Assembly: GCF_900111155.1 (NCBI RefSeq)
Contig: NZ_FOGG01000015.1
Span: forward strand, 1 to 64,000
Direction of reading: 5' to 3'
From: Pedobacter rhizosphaerae
Lineage (GTDB): Bacteria > Bacteroidota > Bacteroidia > Sphingobacteriales > Sphingobacteriaceae
Length of the DNA: 64,000 nucleotides
The notes below the pieces were generated by a model that was not told the DNA's origin, searched no databases, and saw nothing but the letters and a program-made list of their open reading frames with translations. Numbering within the stretch: position 1 is the first letter of the stretch; every line of letters starts with the position of its first letter. The position numbers and the translations under genes were made by a program. This document shows positions 1 to 9,769 of the stretch, in pieces.

Positions 1-724
1 GGGGGCTTACTTTTATCTAACAGGAAAAAATATGCCTTGAAAACTCTAGGACGAACTTTCTTAACTAATTCAGAATTTTACCGGACAACACTGAGCTGTG
101 GGTTACGAGTCTGGGCGCATAGCCACGCTGAGTTTTTCAAATAGCAAACTAACATCATTCAACCTTATTTAGGCATTGACAACCCATAACACGTAACCCA
201 AAACCTATAACACAAATATTTCCGCCAATAGCATTCGGATGATCTTAGCCAAGAAAGGATGCAAGCCTTGGGTTTATTCATTAGTATTTATTGCTTTTAA
301 TGGCATTTATGAGCTCGCTAAGGCTCGGTTTGGGTACCTTTTTGCCAAGAAAAAGTTACGAGCCCTTCCAGTGGTGAGGAAAAGAGAAACTATTAAGTAG
401 TACCGAGACGCTACAACTAGAAAAGGATATATTTCCTATAAGCGCAAGAAGTTAACGTAATTTAATGCCCTGTTTACATTAAAATTTTAGTTTTACTTAT
501 TCCATCGGAAAACGGAAAAAATATGGCTGCTTTAAGCCAGATAACTAATAATGAATTAACATGAAAAAATATTCTGCTACGCGGAGCCTATTGTTGTGCG
601 GTTTAAAATCCTTTAACCAATTAGAACCCTGTAAATTAATTTATTAATCGGGTTTTTCTGAACCGAATTTTATCAAATTATCTCAATCAATTACGCCTCA
701 TCTTGCAAAGCGAAGCCCTTCGCG
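1..724. other. gene-free left edge
   Basis: I see no credible coding region here. The stretch is AT-rich with stops in all frames. A short 7-bp-periodic array is at 181-213. A small perfect palindrome, GCGAAG/CTTCGC, lies at 710-723 just before the first gene. The segment around 300-380 looks like decayed sequence, but I cannot assign it to a family. Confidence 0.5.
181..213. repeat. degenerate heptamer array
   Basis: Consecutive 7-base units read aacccat, aacacgt, aacccaa, aacctat, aacac. The period is exactly seven while the unit sequence drifts. A partly complementary stretch (tgtgggttacgag) lies upstream near 95-110. No coding function is apparent. Confidence 0.6.
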
Positions 725-745
725 TTGTATGTACTAACCAATTTT

Positions 746-1036
746 ATGCACGGAATAGACCGAAACAATCACGAATATTTAAAATCAATCCTCAGTAAAC
801 TGGAGTGTTTTTTAGAAACAAACAAATGTGACGAAATGACTCAGGAGGAAGCCTTAAATGCCTTTAACGATTTAAATGAAGTTAAAGCAAGCCGGTTGAG
901 ATTACAGGCATTGTACGTGGAGTACCTAAGTAAGCTATCCGATATTGAAATGCATATTCAAGTCTATCAGGAAACTTTTCAGGATATCAGGAATAACCTG
1001 GTAAAAGCTAAGCTAAAGGAGATGAGAAAACAATAG
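746..1036 (+). CDS. small hypothetical protein
   Basis: A 96-residue protein that I do not recognise. It is rich in Lys, Glu, Leu and Asn and predicted mostly helical, with a basic C-terminus ending KLKEMRKQ. It has no signal peptide and no membrane segment. I chose the ATG at 746; an in-frame TTG at 725 would add seven residues but begins inside a small palindrome. It stands alone, about 290 bases upstream of a SusC-type gene, and has no obvious partner. The ordinary composition and lack of internal stops suggest a real gene, but nothing shows its role. Confidence 0.5.
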   Translation: MHGIDRNNHEYLKSILSKLECFLETNKCDEMTQEEALNAFNDLNEVKASRLRLQALYVEYLSKLSDIEMHIQVYQETFQDIRNNLVKAKLKEMRKQ

Positions 1037-1323
1037 GCTAAAACGTTTTAAACTTTTGAACACATTCTTATCCGGAATAAATGTCTTCTGTTTTAATTTG
1101 ATGTTACCCTTGAATAAAAATATTGTTGCATAAAATCTATCAAAATTAAATTTCATTCACTTTCTTTTACAGTAACCACTTGTTAGCTAATGCTTTGTGG
1201 TTGATTTGTTGCCCTGTGATCTGCCGTTTGTTTAAGTAACTTCTTTTAATCCCCAGTTAACTTTTGGTTTAAGTTAAAAATCAACCTTTGCCGCAATAAA
1301 AGGAAACCAATTAAAACTGACTA

Positions 1324-4300
1324 ATGAAGAAAAATTTACTTGAGCACCTTGTGAAACAAGGCCTTAAGTATCTTGTACCCACAAGAATAACTTGTGTGAT
1401 CTTGATACTCTTTTTTGTCCAGCCAAATCAGATAAGGGCTGATGAAAAAATGAAATTTTCCCCTTTACAAACCCGGCAAAATATTACAGTAAAGGGCAAG
1501 GTAGTTGATGAGGCAGACAGCCAGCCTTTGCCAGGCGTAAACATTATGGATGCCAACAAGAAAGTATACGCAATAACCAACAATGATGGCGAATTTAGCG
1601 TAAACGTACCCTTAGGAACGGAGCTAAATTTCAGCATGCTTGGCTATTCGGTTGTTAAGAGAGTGGTTAATCAAAATACAACCCTGCTTAATATTCGCCT
1701 TAAAGCTGGAGAAAATACACTGAACGAGGTGGTGGTTACTGCTTTGGGTATTAAACGTGAAGAGCGCTCTCTTGGTTATGCAGTAAACAAATTAGATAGC
1801 ACCGAATTTACCAATGCAGTTGCCAGTAACTGGACCGACGCTTTATCTGGTAAGGTTGCAGGTTTAAACCTGGTGAGGAATAGTGGCCCGGCTGGTTCAA
1901 ATAAAATTATCCTGCGGGGAGAAAACAACCTTACCGGCGATAATGAAGCCTTAATCGTAATTGATGGTGTAGTGGCCAGTAGTAGCGCCAGGCGTAGCTC
2001 GGCAACAGGTGGGGGTGTTTATGGTACATCAGGAGATATTATGCCTGCCGATTTTGGTAGCGGATTAAATGATTTAAACCCTGATGATATTGAAAACGTT
2101 ACGGTACTTAAAGGGCCTGCAGCTTCGGCACTCTATGGTCAGAGAGGTGCAAACGGTGCCATTATCATTACCACCAAATCTGCAACGGTTGGAAGAAAGA
2201 AATTAGGCATTACTTTTACCTCTAATAGCGCCTGGGAAGAAGTAAATAGCGGGCCTGATAGACAGCAGGAATTCGGTGCCGGAGTTTATGGCAACTCGTA
2301 TTTTTCGTACGGAACAAGTCCTGATGGACCCAGTACCAATGCAACAAGTTCAACATGGGGGCCTGCCTTTTCAGCAGGTAGTATGTTTTATCAATATGAT
2401 CCTGTAACCAAGGCCCGGGGAGCTGAACGTACCCCTTGGGTAGCATATAAAGATCCGGTTGATGCATTTTTTGTTACCGGATTTGAATCGACAAACTCTG
2501 TTAGTTTGGATGGAACATATAAAGGTGTTGGCCTGCGTTTATCTGCAAGCCATGGCAATAACGAATGGATTGTTCCCAATACAGGTTTAGAAAGAACAAC
2601 CGTTTCCTTGAACGCCAATACCACCATTGCTAAAAAATTAACCTTAAACTTTAAGGGGCAATATAGCAACAGAAATAGCGATAACTTGCCTGCTACAGGT
2701 TATGGTAATCAATCCTTAATGTATTGGTTTATGTTTGCTCAACCCAATGTAAACGTAGATTGGTACAGAGATTATTGGGTAACCGGGAAAGAGTTACAAC
2801 AATTTGTAAACATTACAACCACCAACCCCGAAGCGCCTTATGCCATTTCAGAGCAATACCTTAATGCACAAAGGCGTAATGGCTGGTTAGGTAACCTATC
2901 GGCAAATTATAAAATCACCTCAGAATTAAGCTTAATGTTGAGGGCATCGGCAGATTTGAATAATGATGTGCGTGAAACCATGCGCCCATGGGATGCTGCA
3001 GGAAATAAATTTGCTCAAGGCTCCTACAGAGTAGGTAATATCCGCTCTTACGAAATTAGTGCAGATTTTATGTTGCGCTACAATAAGAAGTTTGGTAAAG
3101 ACTGGGATATGACAACCAGCTTAGGTGGGAGTCAGTTACGTAATAGTTATAACAGGTTAGAAACCAGAGCTGATGGATTAATCATTCCAGGCGTTTATTC
3201 ATTAGATAATAACCGAAGTCCTCTGGTTTATGCACCCGATACCGCACGATACAGGATTAATAGTTTCTACGCCACGGGTTCATTGAGTTATAAAAACTAC
3301 CTGTACTTAGATGTTACTGCCCGCCAGGATTGGAACAGTACCTTAGCAACCATTACCAGAACCGATAACGTAGGTTTCTTCTATCCATCTGCAAGTTTAG
3401 CATTCATTGCCTCTGATGTTTGGAAACTTCCAAAAACCATCAGCTACGCTAAATTAAGAGGATCAATTGCGCAGGTAGGAAGTGGAAGTACCGTTCCATA
3501 CAGAACAGAGTATGCTTATCTTTCTGCCGCGGATGGTATTTACCCCGATGGAGCCCTTAATAATACCAGAATACTACCTAATCCAAATTTAAAACCTCTC
3601 ATCACCACTACTGTAGAGCTGGGATTAGATTTAAGGCTATTTAAAAATCGATTAAACTTCGATTTGGCAGCCTATTCAGGAAACACCAAAAATCAGATTC
3701 TAAACAGGATTGTAGACAAATCAACAGGTTATAACGTACAGGTAGTAAACATTGGAAGGGTGGATAACAAAGGACTTGAATTGGCCGTAAATGGAACACC
3801 GGTTCAAACCAAATCTTTTAAATGGACACTTAACGGAACTTTTTCTGCCAACCGAAATAAAATTAAAGAGTTATCAGATAGTTCACTGGTGCTTCGTACA
3901 GGCGCTTTAGGTAGTGGGCAGGTAGTGGCTAATGTTGGTGGCAGTATGGGCGATATGTATGGAAGGGGATATCTACGTTCTCCAGACGGACAGATTGTTT
4001 TTAACCCAACTACTGGCGTTGCTTTAGAAAACCCCGACCTGATTTATTTAGGCAATACTACACCGAAGTTCAGGTTCAGTTTCGGAACAGGCTTTACTTA
4101 TAAACAAATCAGTTTCACTGCCTTGTTTGATGCGCAATTGGGTGCAATTGGCCATTCGCTTACCTTTTCGAGAATGGCTTCTTTAGGAAAACATGCCATT
4201 ACGGTACCCGGCAGATACAATGGTGTAATTGGAGATGGTGTACTTCAAAATGCCGATGGAACATACCGTAAAAATGATGTGATAGCAACCGATATCGCAG

Positions 4301-4599
4301 CATACTACGAGTCGCTTTATGGTAGCGGACAAGCCGAGGGAAGTATCTTCAAAACCGATTATTTAAAGTTTAGAGAAGCTAACATAACCTATGCATTCAA
4401 TAAAAAATTCCTTAAAAAAATAGGCTTTAGTAAACTAACACTGGGCGCTTATGGCCGTAACCTATTCATCTGGTCAGAATGGCCTGCATTCGATCCTGAG
4501 TTTGGTACGCTTGCCGGTTCTGATATCGTTCAGGGATTTGAAACAGGTCAGTTACCCTCTACACGAACATACGGAGTACGTTTAGTTGTTGGTCTTTAA
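1324..4599 (+). CDS. SusC/RagA family TonB-linked outer membrane receptor
   Basis: At 1091 residues this has the usual SusC length. A long basic N-terminus with one hydrophobic segment serves as signal peptide. A carboxypeptidase-D-regulatory-like domain follows at about 53-125 (VKGKVVDEADSQPLPGVNI). The plug domain holds the SusC signature LNEVVVTALGIKREERSLGY at about 133-152. A 22-strand barrel occupies the rest. Family knowledge says such proteins import glycans or peptides across the outer membrane using TonB, capped by a SusD lipoprotein. The SusD partner starts 12 bases downstream, and a DUF5689 gene completes the operon. No glycosidase, sigma factor or anti-sigma gene is adjacent, so the substrate is unknown. 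Confidence 0.95.
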   Translation: MKKNLLEHLVKQGLKYLVPTRITCVILILFFVQPNQIRADEKMKFSPLQTRQNITVKGKVVDEADSQPLPGVNIMDANKKVYAITNNDGEFSVNVPLGTELNFSMLGYSVVKRVVNQNTTLLNIRLKAGENTLNEVVVTALGIKREERSLGYAVNKLDSTEFTNAVASNWTDALSGKVAGLNLVRNSGPAGSNKIILRGENNLTGDNEALIVIDGVVASSSARRSSATGGGVYGTSGDIMPADFGSGLNDLNPDDIENVTVLKGPAASALYGQRGANGAIIITTKSATVGRKKLGITFTSNSAWEEVNSGPDRQQEFGAGVYGNSYFSYGTSPDGPSTNATSSTWGPAFSAGSMFYQYDPVTKARGAERTPWVAYKDPVDAFFVTGFESTNSVSLDGTYKGVGLRLSASHGNNEWIVPNTGLERTTVSLNANTTIAKKLTLNFKGQYSNRNSDNLPATGYGNQSLMYWFMFAQPNVNVDWYRDYWVTGKELQQFVNITTTNPEAPYAISEQYLNAQRRNGWLGNLSANYKITSELSLMLRASADLNNDVRETMRPWDAAGNKFAQGSYRVGNIRSYEISADFMLRYNKKFGKDWDMTTSLGGSQLRNSYNRLETRADGLIIPGVYSLDNNRSPLVYAPDTARYRINSFYATGSLSYKNYLYLDVTARQDWNSTLATITRTDNVGFFYPSASLAFIASDVWKLPKTISYAKLRGSIAQVGSGSTVPYRTEYAYLSAADGIYPDGALNNTRILPNPNLKPLITTTVELGLDLRLFKNRLNFDLAAYSGNTKNQILNRIVDKSTGYNVQVVNIGRVDNKGLELAVNGTPVQTKSFKWTLNGTFSANRNKIKELSDSSLVLRTGALGSGQVVANVGGSMGDMYGRGYLRSPDGQIVFNPTTGVALENPDLIYLGNTTPKFRFSFGTGFTYKQISFTALFDAQLGAIGHSLTFSRMASLGKHAITVPGRYNGVIGDGVLQNADGTYRKNDVIATDIAAYYESLYGSGQAEGSIFKTDYLKFREANITYAFNKKFLKKIGFSKLTLGAYGRNLFIWSEWPAFDPEFGTLAGSDIVQGFETGQLPSTRTYGVRLVVGL

Positions 4600-4611
4600 T
4601 TTATAGCAATC

Positions 4612-6177
4612 ATGAAAAATAATAAAAATACCATCATTTATTTATTGCTAACCGTGTTTACGCTCACCATGCTTTCCTGTACAAAGGATTTCACCGAGGT
4701 AAATACCGATCCAATTGGTAAGAGGAACGCAGAAGCTCACCAGTTGTTAGCACCTGCACTGGTTAATGTACTTAATACCAATATGGTTCGTAACTGGAAC
4801 TTCAATAACCAGCTGATGCAGGTAACAGTTGAGATTAACGATTCGGAGGGTAGGGTATTCCGCTACGATGTAAGAAGAAATCTGGCCGATTATACCTGGA
4901 ATAACTGGTATACGAATCTCACCGATTTAAAAGATATTTACACCATTGCCAGTAAGCCTGAGTCGTTAAATAAATCTTATCAGGCCATATCCTTAATTAC
5001 ACAGAGCTGGGTTTATTCCTTGCTAACAGATACTTACGGAGACGTACCTTATTCGGAAGCGAACTCAGGTAGAGAAGATAATTTGCAACCTGTGTTTGAT
5101 AAGCAGAAGGATATTTATGCCGATATGTTTACCAAACTGGAACAAGCCAACCAATTGCTGAAGGAAGGTACTGCTATTGTAGCTAGCAGCGACCCAGTAT
5201 TTAATGGTGATGTTTCGAAATGGAGAAGGTTTGGTAACTCCTTATACCTAAGGTTGTTATTACGTGTGTCTGGCAAGGCTGAAGTAGCTGCAACTACCAT
5301 CGCAAAGATCAAGCAAATGGTAGATACTAACCCGGCAGAATATCCGGTAATGGAAAACAATAGCCATACCGCTAAGATTCTTTGGAACGGAACCAATAGC
5401 AGTACAGCAGTATACTCATCGCCATTTATGGTAAATATCCGTGCGGTTGATTTTAGAAACATGCCCGTTTGCGATTTTTTTTTAGGCAAGCTGGTAACTT
5501 GGGAACACCCTTGTGTGGTACCAAGCTTAGGTACAGCCAGCGTACCTCGTTTTGGGATAGACAGAGGCCCCGATGGTTGGGTAGGGGTATCCAGCGGATA
5601 TTCTCCAGGTTCGGGGATTGTTATGCAAACGCACTTCAATTCGGATACAGAGAATAAACTAACCTTACAAACCGATCAGAATACAGGAATTATCATGAAC
5701 AGCGCTGAGGTTGCTTTTATTAAGGCAGAAGCAGCTGCAAAAGGCTGGATTAACGGGCCTGTAGATGCTTACTATTATAAAGGCATGGCCGATGCCATTA
5801 ATTATTGGATGCCAGCCTATATTGTAAAACCAACAGATGCCAGGTTTATCTCCTACATAGTCGATGCAGGCTTGCAATGGGATCCAACCTTACCTTTAGA
5901 GGCAACGGCATTTGGAAGCAAAAGCCAGATGGAAATGATTCAGCTTCAGAAATACTATGCCATGTTCCTGGTAGATATGCAGCAGTGGTTTGAGTACCGC
6001 CGTACAGGGCATCCTATTTTACCAAAAGGACCAGGTTTGGTTAATGGTCAGCGTATGCCGGCCCGATTAAATTATCCCTTAATTACACAATCTACAAATC
6101 CAACCAGCTATAAAAATGCCATTGCCGTTCAAGGTGCAGATGATATCAATACCTTGGTTTGGTGGCAAAAACCTTAA
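4612..6177 (+). CDS. SusD/RagB-like outer membrane lipoprotein
   Basis: This 521-residue protein begins with a lipoprotein signal peptide whose lipobox is MLSC, with the acylated Cys near residue 23. The following FTEVNTDP is typical of the SusD-like type 2 family, and a TPR-like helical fold is expected. It binds substrate at the outer face and closes over the SusC pore. The gene begins 12 bases after susC and is followed 13 bases later by the DUF5689 gene, which indicates one transcript. The 'LQKYYAMFLVDMQQWFEYRRTGHP' region near the C-terminus (written here only to mark the family block, residues about 443-466) matches the conserved tail of SusD-like proteins. Confidence 0.93.
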   Translation: MKNNKNTIIYLLLTVFTLTMLSCTKDFTEVNTDPIGKRNAEAHQLLAPALVNVLNTNMVRNWNFNNQLMQVTVEINDSEGRVFRYDVRRNLADYTWNNWYTNLTDLKDIYTIASKPESLNKSYQAISLITQSWVYSLLTDTYGDVPYSEANSGREDNLQPVFDKQKDIYADMFTKLEQANQLLKEGTAIVASSDPVFNGDVSKWRRFGNSLYLRLLLRVSGKAEVAATTIAKIKQMVDTNPAEYPVMENNSHTAKILWNGTNSSTAVYSSPFMVNIRAVDFRNMPVCDFFLGKLVTWEHPCVVPSLGTASVPRFGIDRGPDGWVGVSSGYSPGSGIVMQTHFNSDTENKLTLQTDQNTGIIMNSAEVAFIKAEAAAKGWINGPVDAYYYKGMADAINYWMPAYIVKPTDARFISYIVDAGLQWDPTLPLEATAFGSKSQMEMIQLQKYYAMFLVDMQQWFEYRRTGHPILPKGPGLVNGQRMPARLNYPLITQSTNPTSYKNAIAVQGADDINTLVWWQKP

Positions 6178-6190
6178 TCTCGATACTACG

Positions 6191-7741
6191 ATGAGAAAGA
6201 TCTTAAAAAGACATTTAATTATCGCCGGATCATTGTTATCCATCTTTGCTGGCTGCAGTAAAGGAGATCATAATTTTGTGATCAGCACACCAAGTCCATA
6301 TATCTCTAACCTCGATTTGCGTAAGCTTTACAAGGGGAGTGATGTGACCTTAACTACAGAAATAACCAGGTCAGCAACTGTAGTGGCCGGCCAGGTAACT
6401 TCCGACCATTCGGGCAAAAACCTGCCTGATGGGTTATTGTTTATTCAAAACTCGCGAATGGTTAGTGCAACCATCGATTCGCTTAGAGGAATGGCCATCA
6501 ATATTGGTGCAGCTGCGGCAAACTATGTTCCGGGCGATTCTGTACACATTAAATTAGAGGGTGGGGTATTGAAAAGGGTGAATGGAATTTTACAAATTAC
6601 CGGAATTCCTGCTGCCAATGTACAAAGGGTAGCCACAGGTATAAAAGTAATAATGACCCCCGTTTCTACATTGACCATGCTCGCCAAGCCCGAAAATTTT
6701 GAGGGCTTATTTGGAGTGGTTTATAACGCTAACTTTGAACCTAATATTGGTGTAGAGCGTATTGAAGGCGTAAAAACCCTTAATGAAGGTTCTGGTGATA
6801 TGCAGATGAACATTAATAGCACTGCGCTTTTTAAAACCGAACTATTGCCGTATTCTGCTAATGTTAGGGGAATTGTTATTCCTTCAGCTACCACCGGAAT
6901 TCCACAAATTTGGCCACGCATTAAGGCTGATTTTATGGCCACCAGTATTGTGGTTGATCCAACTATACCACTTGGTCCAAACCCTGCCATTATTACGGGT
7001 TACTTTGCCGATCCAGAAAGTACAGATGCCAACCATGAGTACATTCAGTTAATGGCTACACAGGATCTGGATTTCAGGCAAAAACCTTTTTCTTTAATTA
7101 CTACCAATAATGCAGGGGCATCTACACCAACAGGTTTTCCGGTAAATGGCTGGGCTACGGGTGGATTAAGAACCTATAAATTCAACATCACCAAAGGAAC
7201 AGTGGCCAAGGGAACTTTCTTCTATGTGGGCGGATATAAGCTAATTGGTGGCTTAAACTCTACCGATATTAGCCAGGCGAACTGGGTAGTAAGTAAACTT
7301 TATAACGATTTTGATGGAGATGACGGCATTGGTGAAAAAACAGCAAATTTACTCGCCAATAGTGGAAATCCGGCAGGTATAGCCATTTTCGCCACTAAAA
7401 CTGTAGATCTTAATACGGTTCCATCCGATGTGGTGTTTTACGCAGGTACAGGTGGTAGTGTTTATGATCCTGTTACCCGTGTAGGTTATGCGATTTGCGA
7501 TAATGATTATTACAAAAGATATAACGGAACTACTTTTCAACCTTTTTACAGACAAGGTAATAACACAGGTAAAGTGGCGGCCAATCCAGAGGCATCTCAA
7601 TTTACCTATCTGGGCGGCGTTTACGATGTAGCAACCAAAACCTGGCCGGTAAAACGATTACAAAAAACTATTGCTGTTCCTAAAACTGCTGCACTGGCAG
7701 TGATTCAGGAAATGGCAGGAGCAACAAAAATTACGAATTAA
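6191..7741 (+). CDS. DUF5689 domain lipoprotein, third gene of SusCD operon
   Basis: This 516-residue protein has an N-terminal lipoprotein signal (lipobox FAGC) and a DUF5689-type domain at about 35-230, seen in PYISNLDLRKLYKGSDVTL and the 'HSGKNLPDGLLF' segment. The C-terminal half is beta-rich and of unknown function. I chose the ATG at 6191, which directly precedes the lipoprotein signal. An upstream in-frame ATG at 6116 would overlap susD by 62 bases and has no signal sequence. DUF5689 proteins commonly accompany SusC/SusD pairs and are thought to sit on the cell surface and help bind the cargo. A strong terminator follows at 7798. Confidence 0.85.
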   Translation: MRKILKRHLIIAGSLLSIFAGCSKGDHNFVISTPSPYISNLDLRKLYKGSDVTLTTEITRSATVVAGQVTSDHSGKNLPDGLLFIQNSRMVSATIDSLRGMAINIGAAAANYVPGDSVHIKLEGGVLKRVNGILQITGIPAANVQRVATGIKVIMTPVSTLTMLAKPENFEGLFGVVYNANFEPNIGVERIEGVKTLNEGSGDMQMNINSTALFKTELLPYSANVRGIVIPSATTGIPQIWPRIKADFMATSIVVDPTIPLGPNPAIITGYFADPESTDANHEYIQLMATQDLDFRQKPFSLITTNNAGASTPTGFPVNGWATGGLRTYKFNITKGTVAKGTFFYVGGYKLIGGLNSTDISQANWVVSKLYNDFDGDDGIGEKTANLLANSGNPAGIAIFATKTVDLNTVPSDVVFYAGTGGSVYDPVTRVGYAICDNDYYKRYNGTTFQPFYRQGNNTGKVAANPEASQFTYLGGVYDVATKTWPVKRLQKTIAVPKTAALAVIQEMAGATKITN

Positions 7742-7797
7742 AATATTTAGTGATTGGAGTAGGGCAATCTGAGAATTGTACCCGCCACAATGTTTAC

Positions 7798-7829
7798 AAA
7801 AGGCCGTAAGTTATCTTGCGGCCTTTTTA
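7798..7829 (+). terminator. intrinsic terminator after SusCD operon
   Basis: A 13-bp stem (aaaaggccgtaag with cttgcggcctttt, one G-U pair) encloses the loop ttat and runs into a T tract. It lies 57 bases after the DUF5689 stop codon. Confidence 0.85.
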
Positions 7830-7942
7830 GTACGCTCTTTTTTACCAAAAATAACCCTTGGTTTTACACAAGGTACACAGAGATAGTTTCGCTATTGGTA
7901 GGAGTACACAAAGAATACTCTCCCTTAGGCCTCGACGTTCAA

Positions 7943-8480
7943 CTCCCCTCCTTTTTTCAAGGAGGGGGAGGGTAGGGTAGTGAAGTGGTGGGGGTGGTTT
8001 TTACAATGCGCTTACATGCCTTAAATGGTAAAAGTATGTGCTTTATTTTTGAACCATATAAGCCACATAAGAAAATGTAAGCCCGGCTTTGTGTACTTTG
8101 TGCCTTCTCTCTGCGCACTCTGCGGTAAAAAAAATGACTCTAAAACTTAAATTCGCCTACACGCCTTTAATGGTAAAAGTATGCTCCCCTCCTTTTTTCA
8201 AGGAGGGGCTGGGTAGGGTGGTGAAGTGGCGGGGGTGGTTTTTACAACGAGCTTACATGTCTTAAATGGTAAAAGTATGTGCTTTATTTTTGAACCATAT
8301 AAGCCACATAAGAAAATGTAAGCCCAGCTTTGTGTACTTTGTGCCTTCTCTCTGCGCACTCTGCGGTAAAAAAATGACTCTAAAACCTAATCAAACTTAA
8401 ATCCCCTTACATTTCTTAAATGGGTGGGGTAGGGTGTGAAGTGGCGGGGGTGGTTGTTACAATGAACTTACATGGTGCAA
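7943..8480. repeat. 241-bp direct repeats, gene-free block
   Basis: Two near-identical units start at 7943 and 8184, a period of 241 bases. A partial third copy begins near 8405. Each unit opens with a palindrome (CCCCTCCTT, loop, AAGGAGGGG), continues with a G-rich tract (gggtagggtggtgaagtgg), and holds a 21-base sequence (at 8053-8073 and 8294-8314) that recurs inverted at 20065-20085. The 7742-8607 gap has no credible coding region. The palindrome also recurs at 28894, which marks a dispersed element. Confidence 0.85.
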
Positions 8481-8607
8481 CGTTTCATAATGGAGAGATG
8501 GATAAATAAAAGCACCTGTCGTAATTCGCCCCTAAATTGTCATTTTTGCACCCCACAGATTTGATAAATGCTCCTGATATTTATACGATCAAACTAAACT
8601 GGGTAAC

Positions 8608-9483
8608 ATGATGAAAAAACTATTAAAACCAGGAAATCTGATTAAATTACTCCTAATCGCAATCATTATGACTTCTGCATCTCAATCCAAAGCACAACAA
8701 GTTAAACCCAGCAGCAGTGGTTACGCCCCAGCTAATGGAACTCAAGTTTATTACGAAGTATATGGCGAGGGCAAGCCTATTGTGCTATTGCACGGCGCTT
8801 ACTACACCATAGAGATGAATTGGGCTCAACTAATACCTGAATTAGCGAAAACAAGAAAGGTTATTGCGCTGGAATTGCAAGGACATGGACATACCCCCTT
8901 TTCAGATAGAAAATTATCATCGGCAACTTTAGCCAACGATGTAGAGAAAGTAATGGATTACCTGAAAATTGACAGCGCAGATATAGCGGGATATAGTTTT
9001 GGTGGTCATATCGCCTACCAGTTTGCCATACAAAGTCCTAAACGATTGAAAAAATTGGTTATCATTTCTGCCGTTTATAAAACTGAAGGCTGGGTAACCG
9101 AAGTGGCAGGTATTTTTAAAAAAATGAAGCCTGAGTTTTTTGCAAACTCACCTCTGCAAGTCGCTTATGATGCAGTGGCACCAGATAAGACAAAATGGAA
9201 CAAGTTCCTCGAGCAGATGATTGCTTTAGCTGGGGAGCCATATAATTTGGGCGACGCCAATATTGCTAAAATCACGGCTCCTGTATTAATCATATCAGGC
9301 GATAATGATGGGATGGATAAAATCGAATTGGCTAAAACATATAAATTATTGGGTGGGGGAGTTGCTGCAGACATGCAACCTATGCCAAAATCGCATCTGG
9401 TCATTATTCCCAATCAAAGCCATGTTAGCCTGATGCAGCAGACAAAGGCAATATTCGGGTTTATGGATAGTTTTTTGCAATAA
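8608..9483 (+). CDS. secreted alpha/beta hydrolase
   Basis: This 291-residue protein has a signal peptide (hydrophobic LIKLLLIAIIMTSAS, cleavage near residue 29, AKAQ-like). It has an alpha/beta-hydrolase fold with the oxyanion HG motif at 62-63, the nucleophile elbow GYSFGG with Ser130, an acid in the ISGDND stretch near 232, and His272 in NQSHVSL. The full catalytic triad is therefore present. It should act in the periplasm on an ester or similar bond; the substrate cannot be told. It stands alone and ends at a strong bidirectional terminator. Confidence 0.88.
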   Translation: MMKKLLKPGNLIKLLLIAIIMTSASQSKAQQVKPSSSGYAPANGTQVYYEVYGEGKPIVLLHGAYYTIEMNWAQLIPELAKTRKVIALELQGHGHTPFSDRKLSSATLANDVEKVMDYLKIDSADIAGYSFGGHIAYQFAIQSPKRLKKLVIISAVYKTEGWVTEVAGIFKKMKPEFFANSPLQVAYDAVAPDKTKWNKFLEQMIALAGEPYNLGDANIAKITAPVLIISGDNDGMDKIELAKTYKLLGGGVAADMQPMPKSHLVIIPNQSHVSLMQQTKAIFGFMDSFLQ

Positions 9484-9555
9484 ACTTTGCTTTCAGATTT
9501 TGAGCATTCGAAAGAACATGTGGTAATTAAGCGTTCGATTTTGCTTTACTATTAT

Positions 9556-9590
9556 AAACAAAAAGCACTGTAAATCAGTGCTTTTTGTTT
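9556..9590. terminator. bidirectional intrinsic terminator
   Basis: A perfect 15-bp inverted repeat (aaacaaaaagcactg and its complement) surrounds the loop taaat. A/T tracts on both sides let it stop the hydrolase gene on the plus strand and the tRNA gene on the minus strand. Confidence 0.88.
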
Positions 9591-9591
9591 A

Positions 9592-9680
<89 letters not shown>

Positions 9681-9717
9681 GAGCGGGTTGCAAAAATATA
9701 TTTTTTATTTGGTTAAC

Positions 9718-9750
9718 AAAAATGCCCAGGCCATAACCCGGGCATTTTTA
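9718..9750 (-). terminator. terminator of pyk
   Basis: The inverted repeat aaaaatgcccagg / cccgggcattttt has a 6-7 base loop and ends in a T tract on either strand. It sits 20 bases beyond the pyruvate kinase stop codon. Confidence 0.8.
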
Positions 9751-9769
9751 TTAATTATTTTAGAAAGGA

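Noticed and set aside
7790-7975. A 61-residue frame over the terminator and repeat
   Set aside because: It translates a terminator hairpin and a dispersed repeat; there is no plausible protein.
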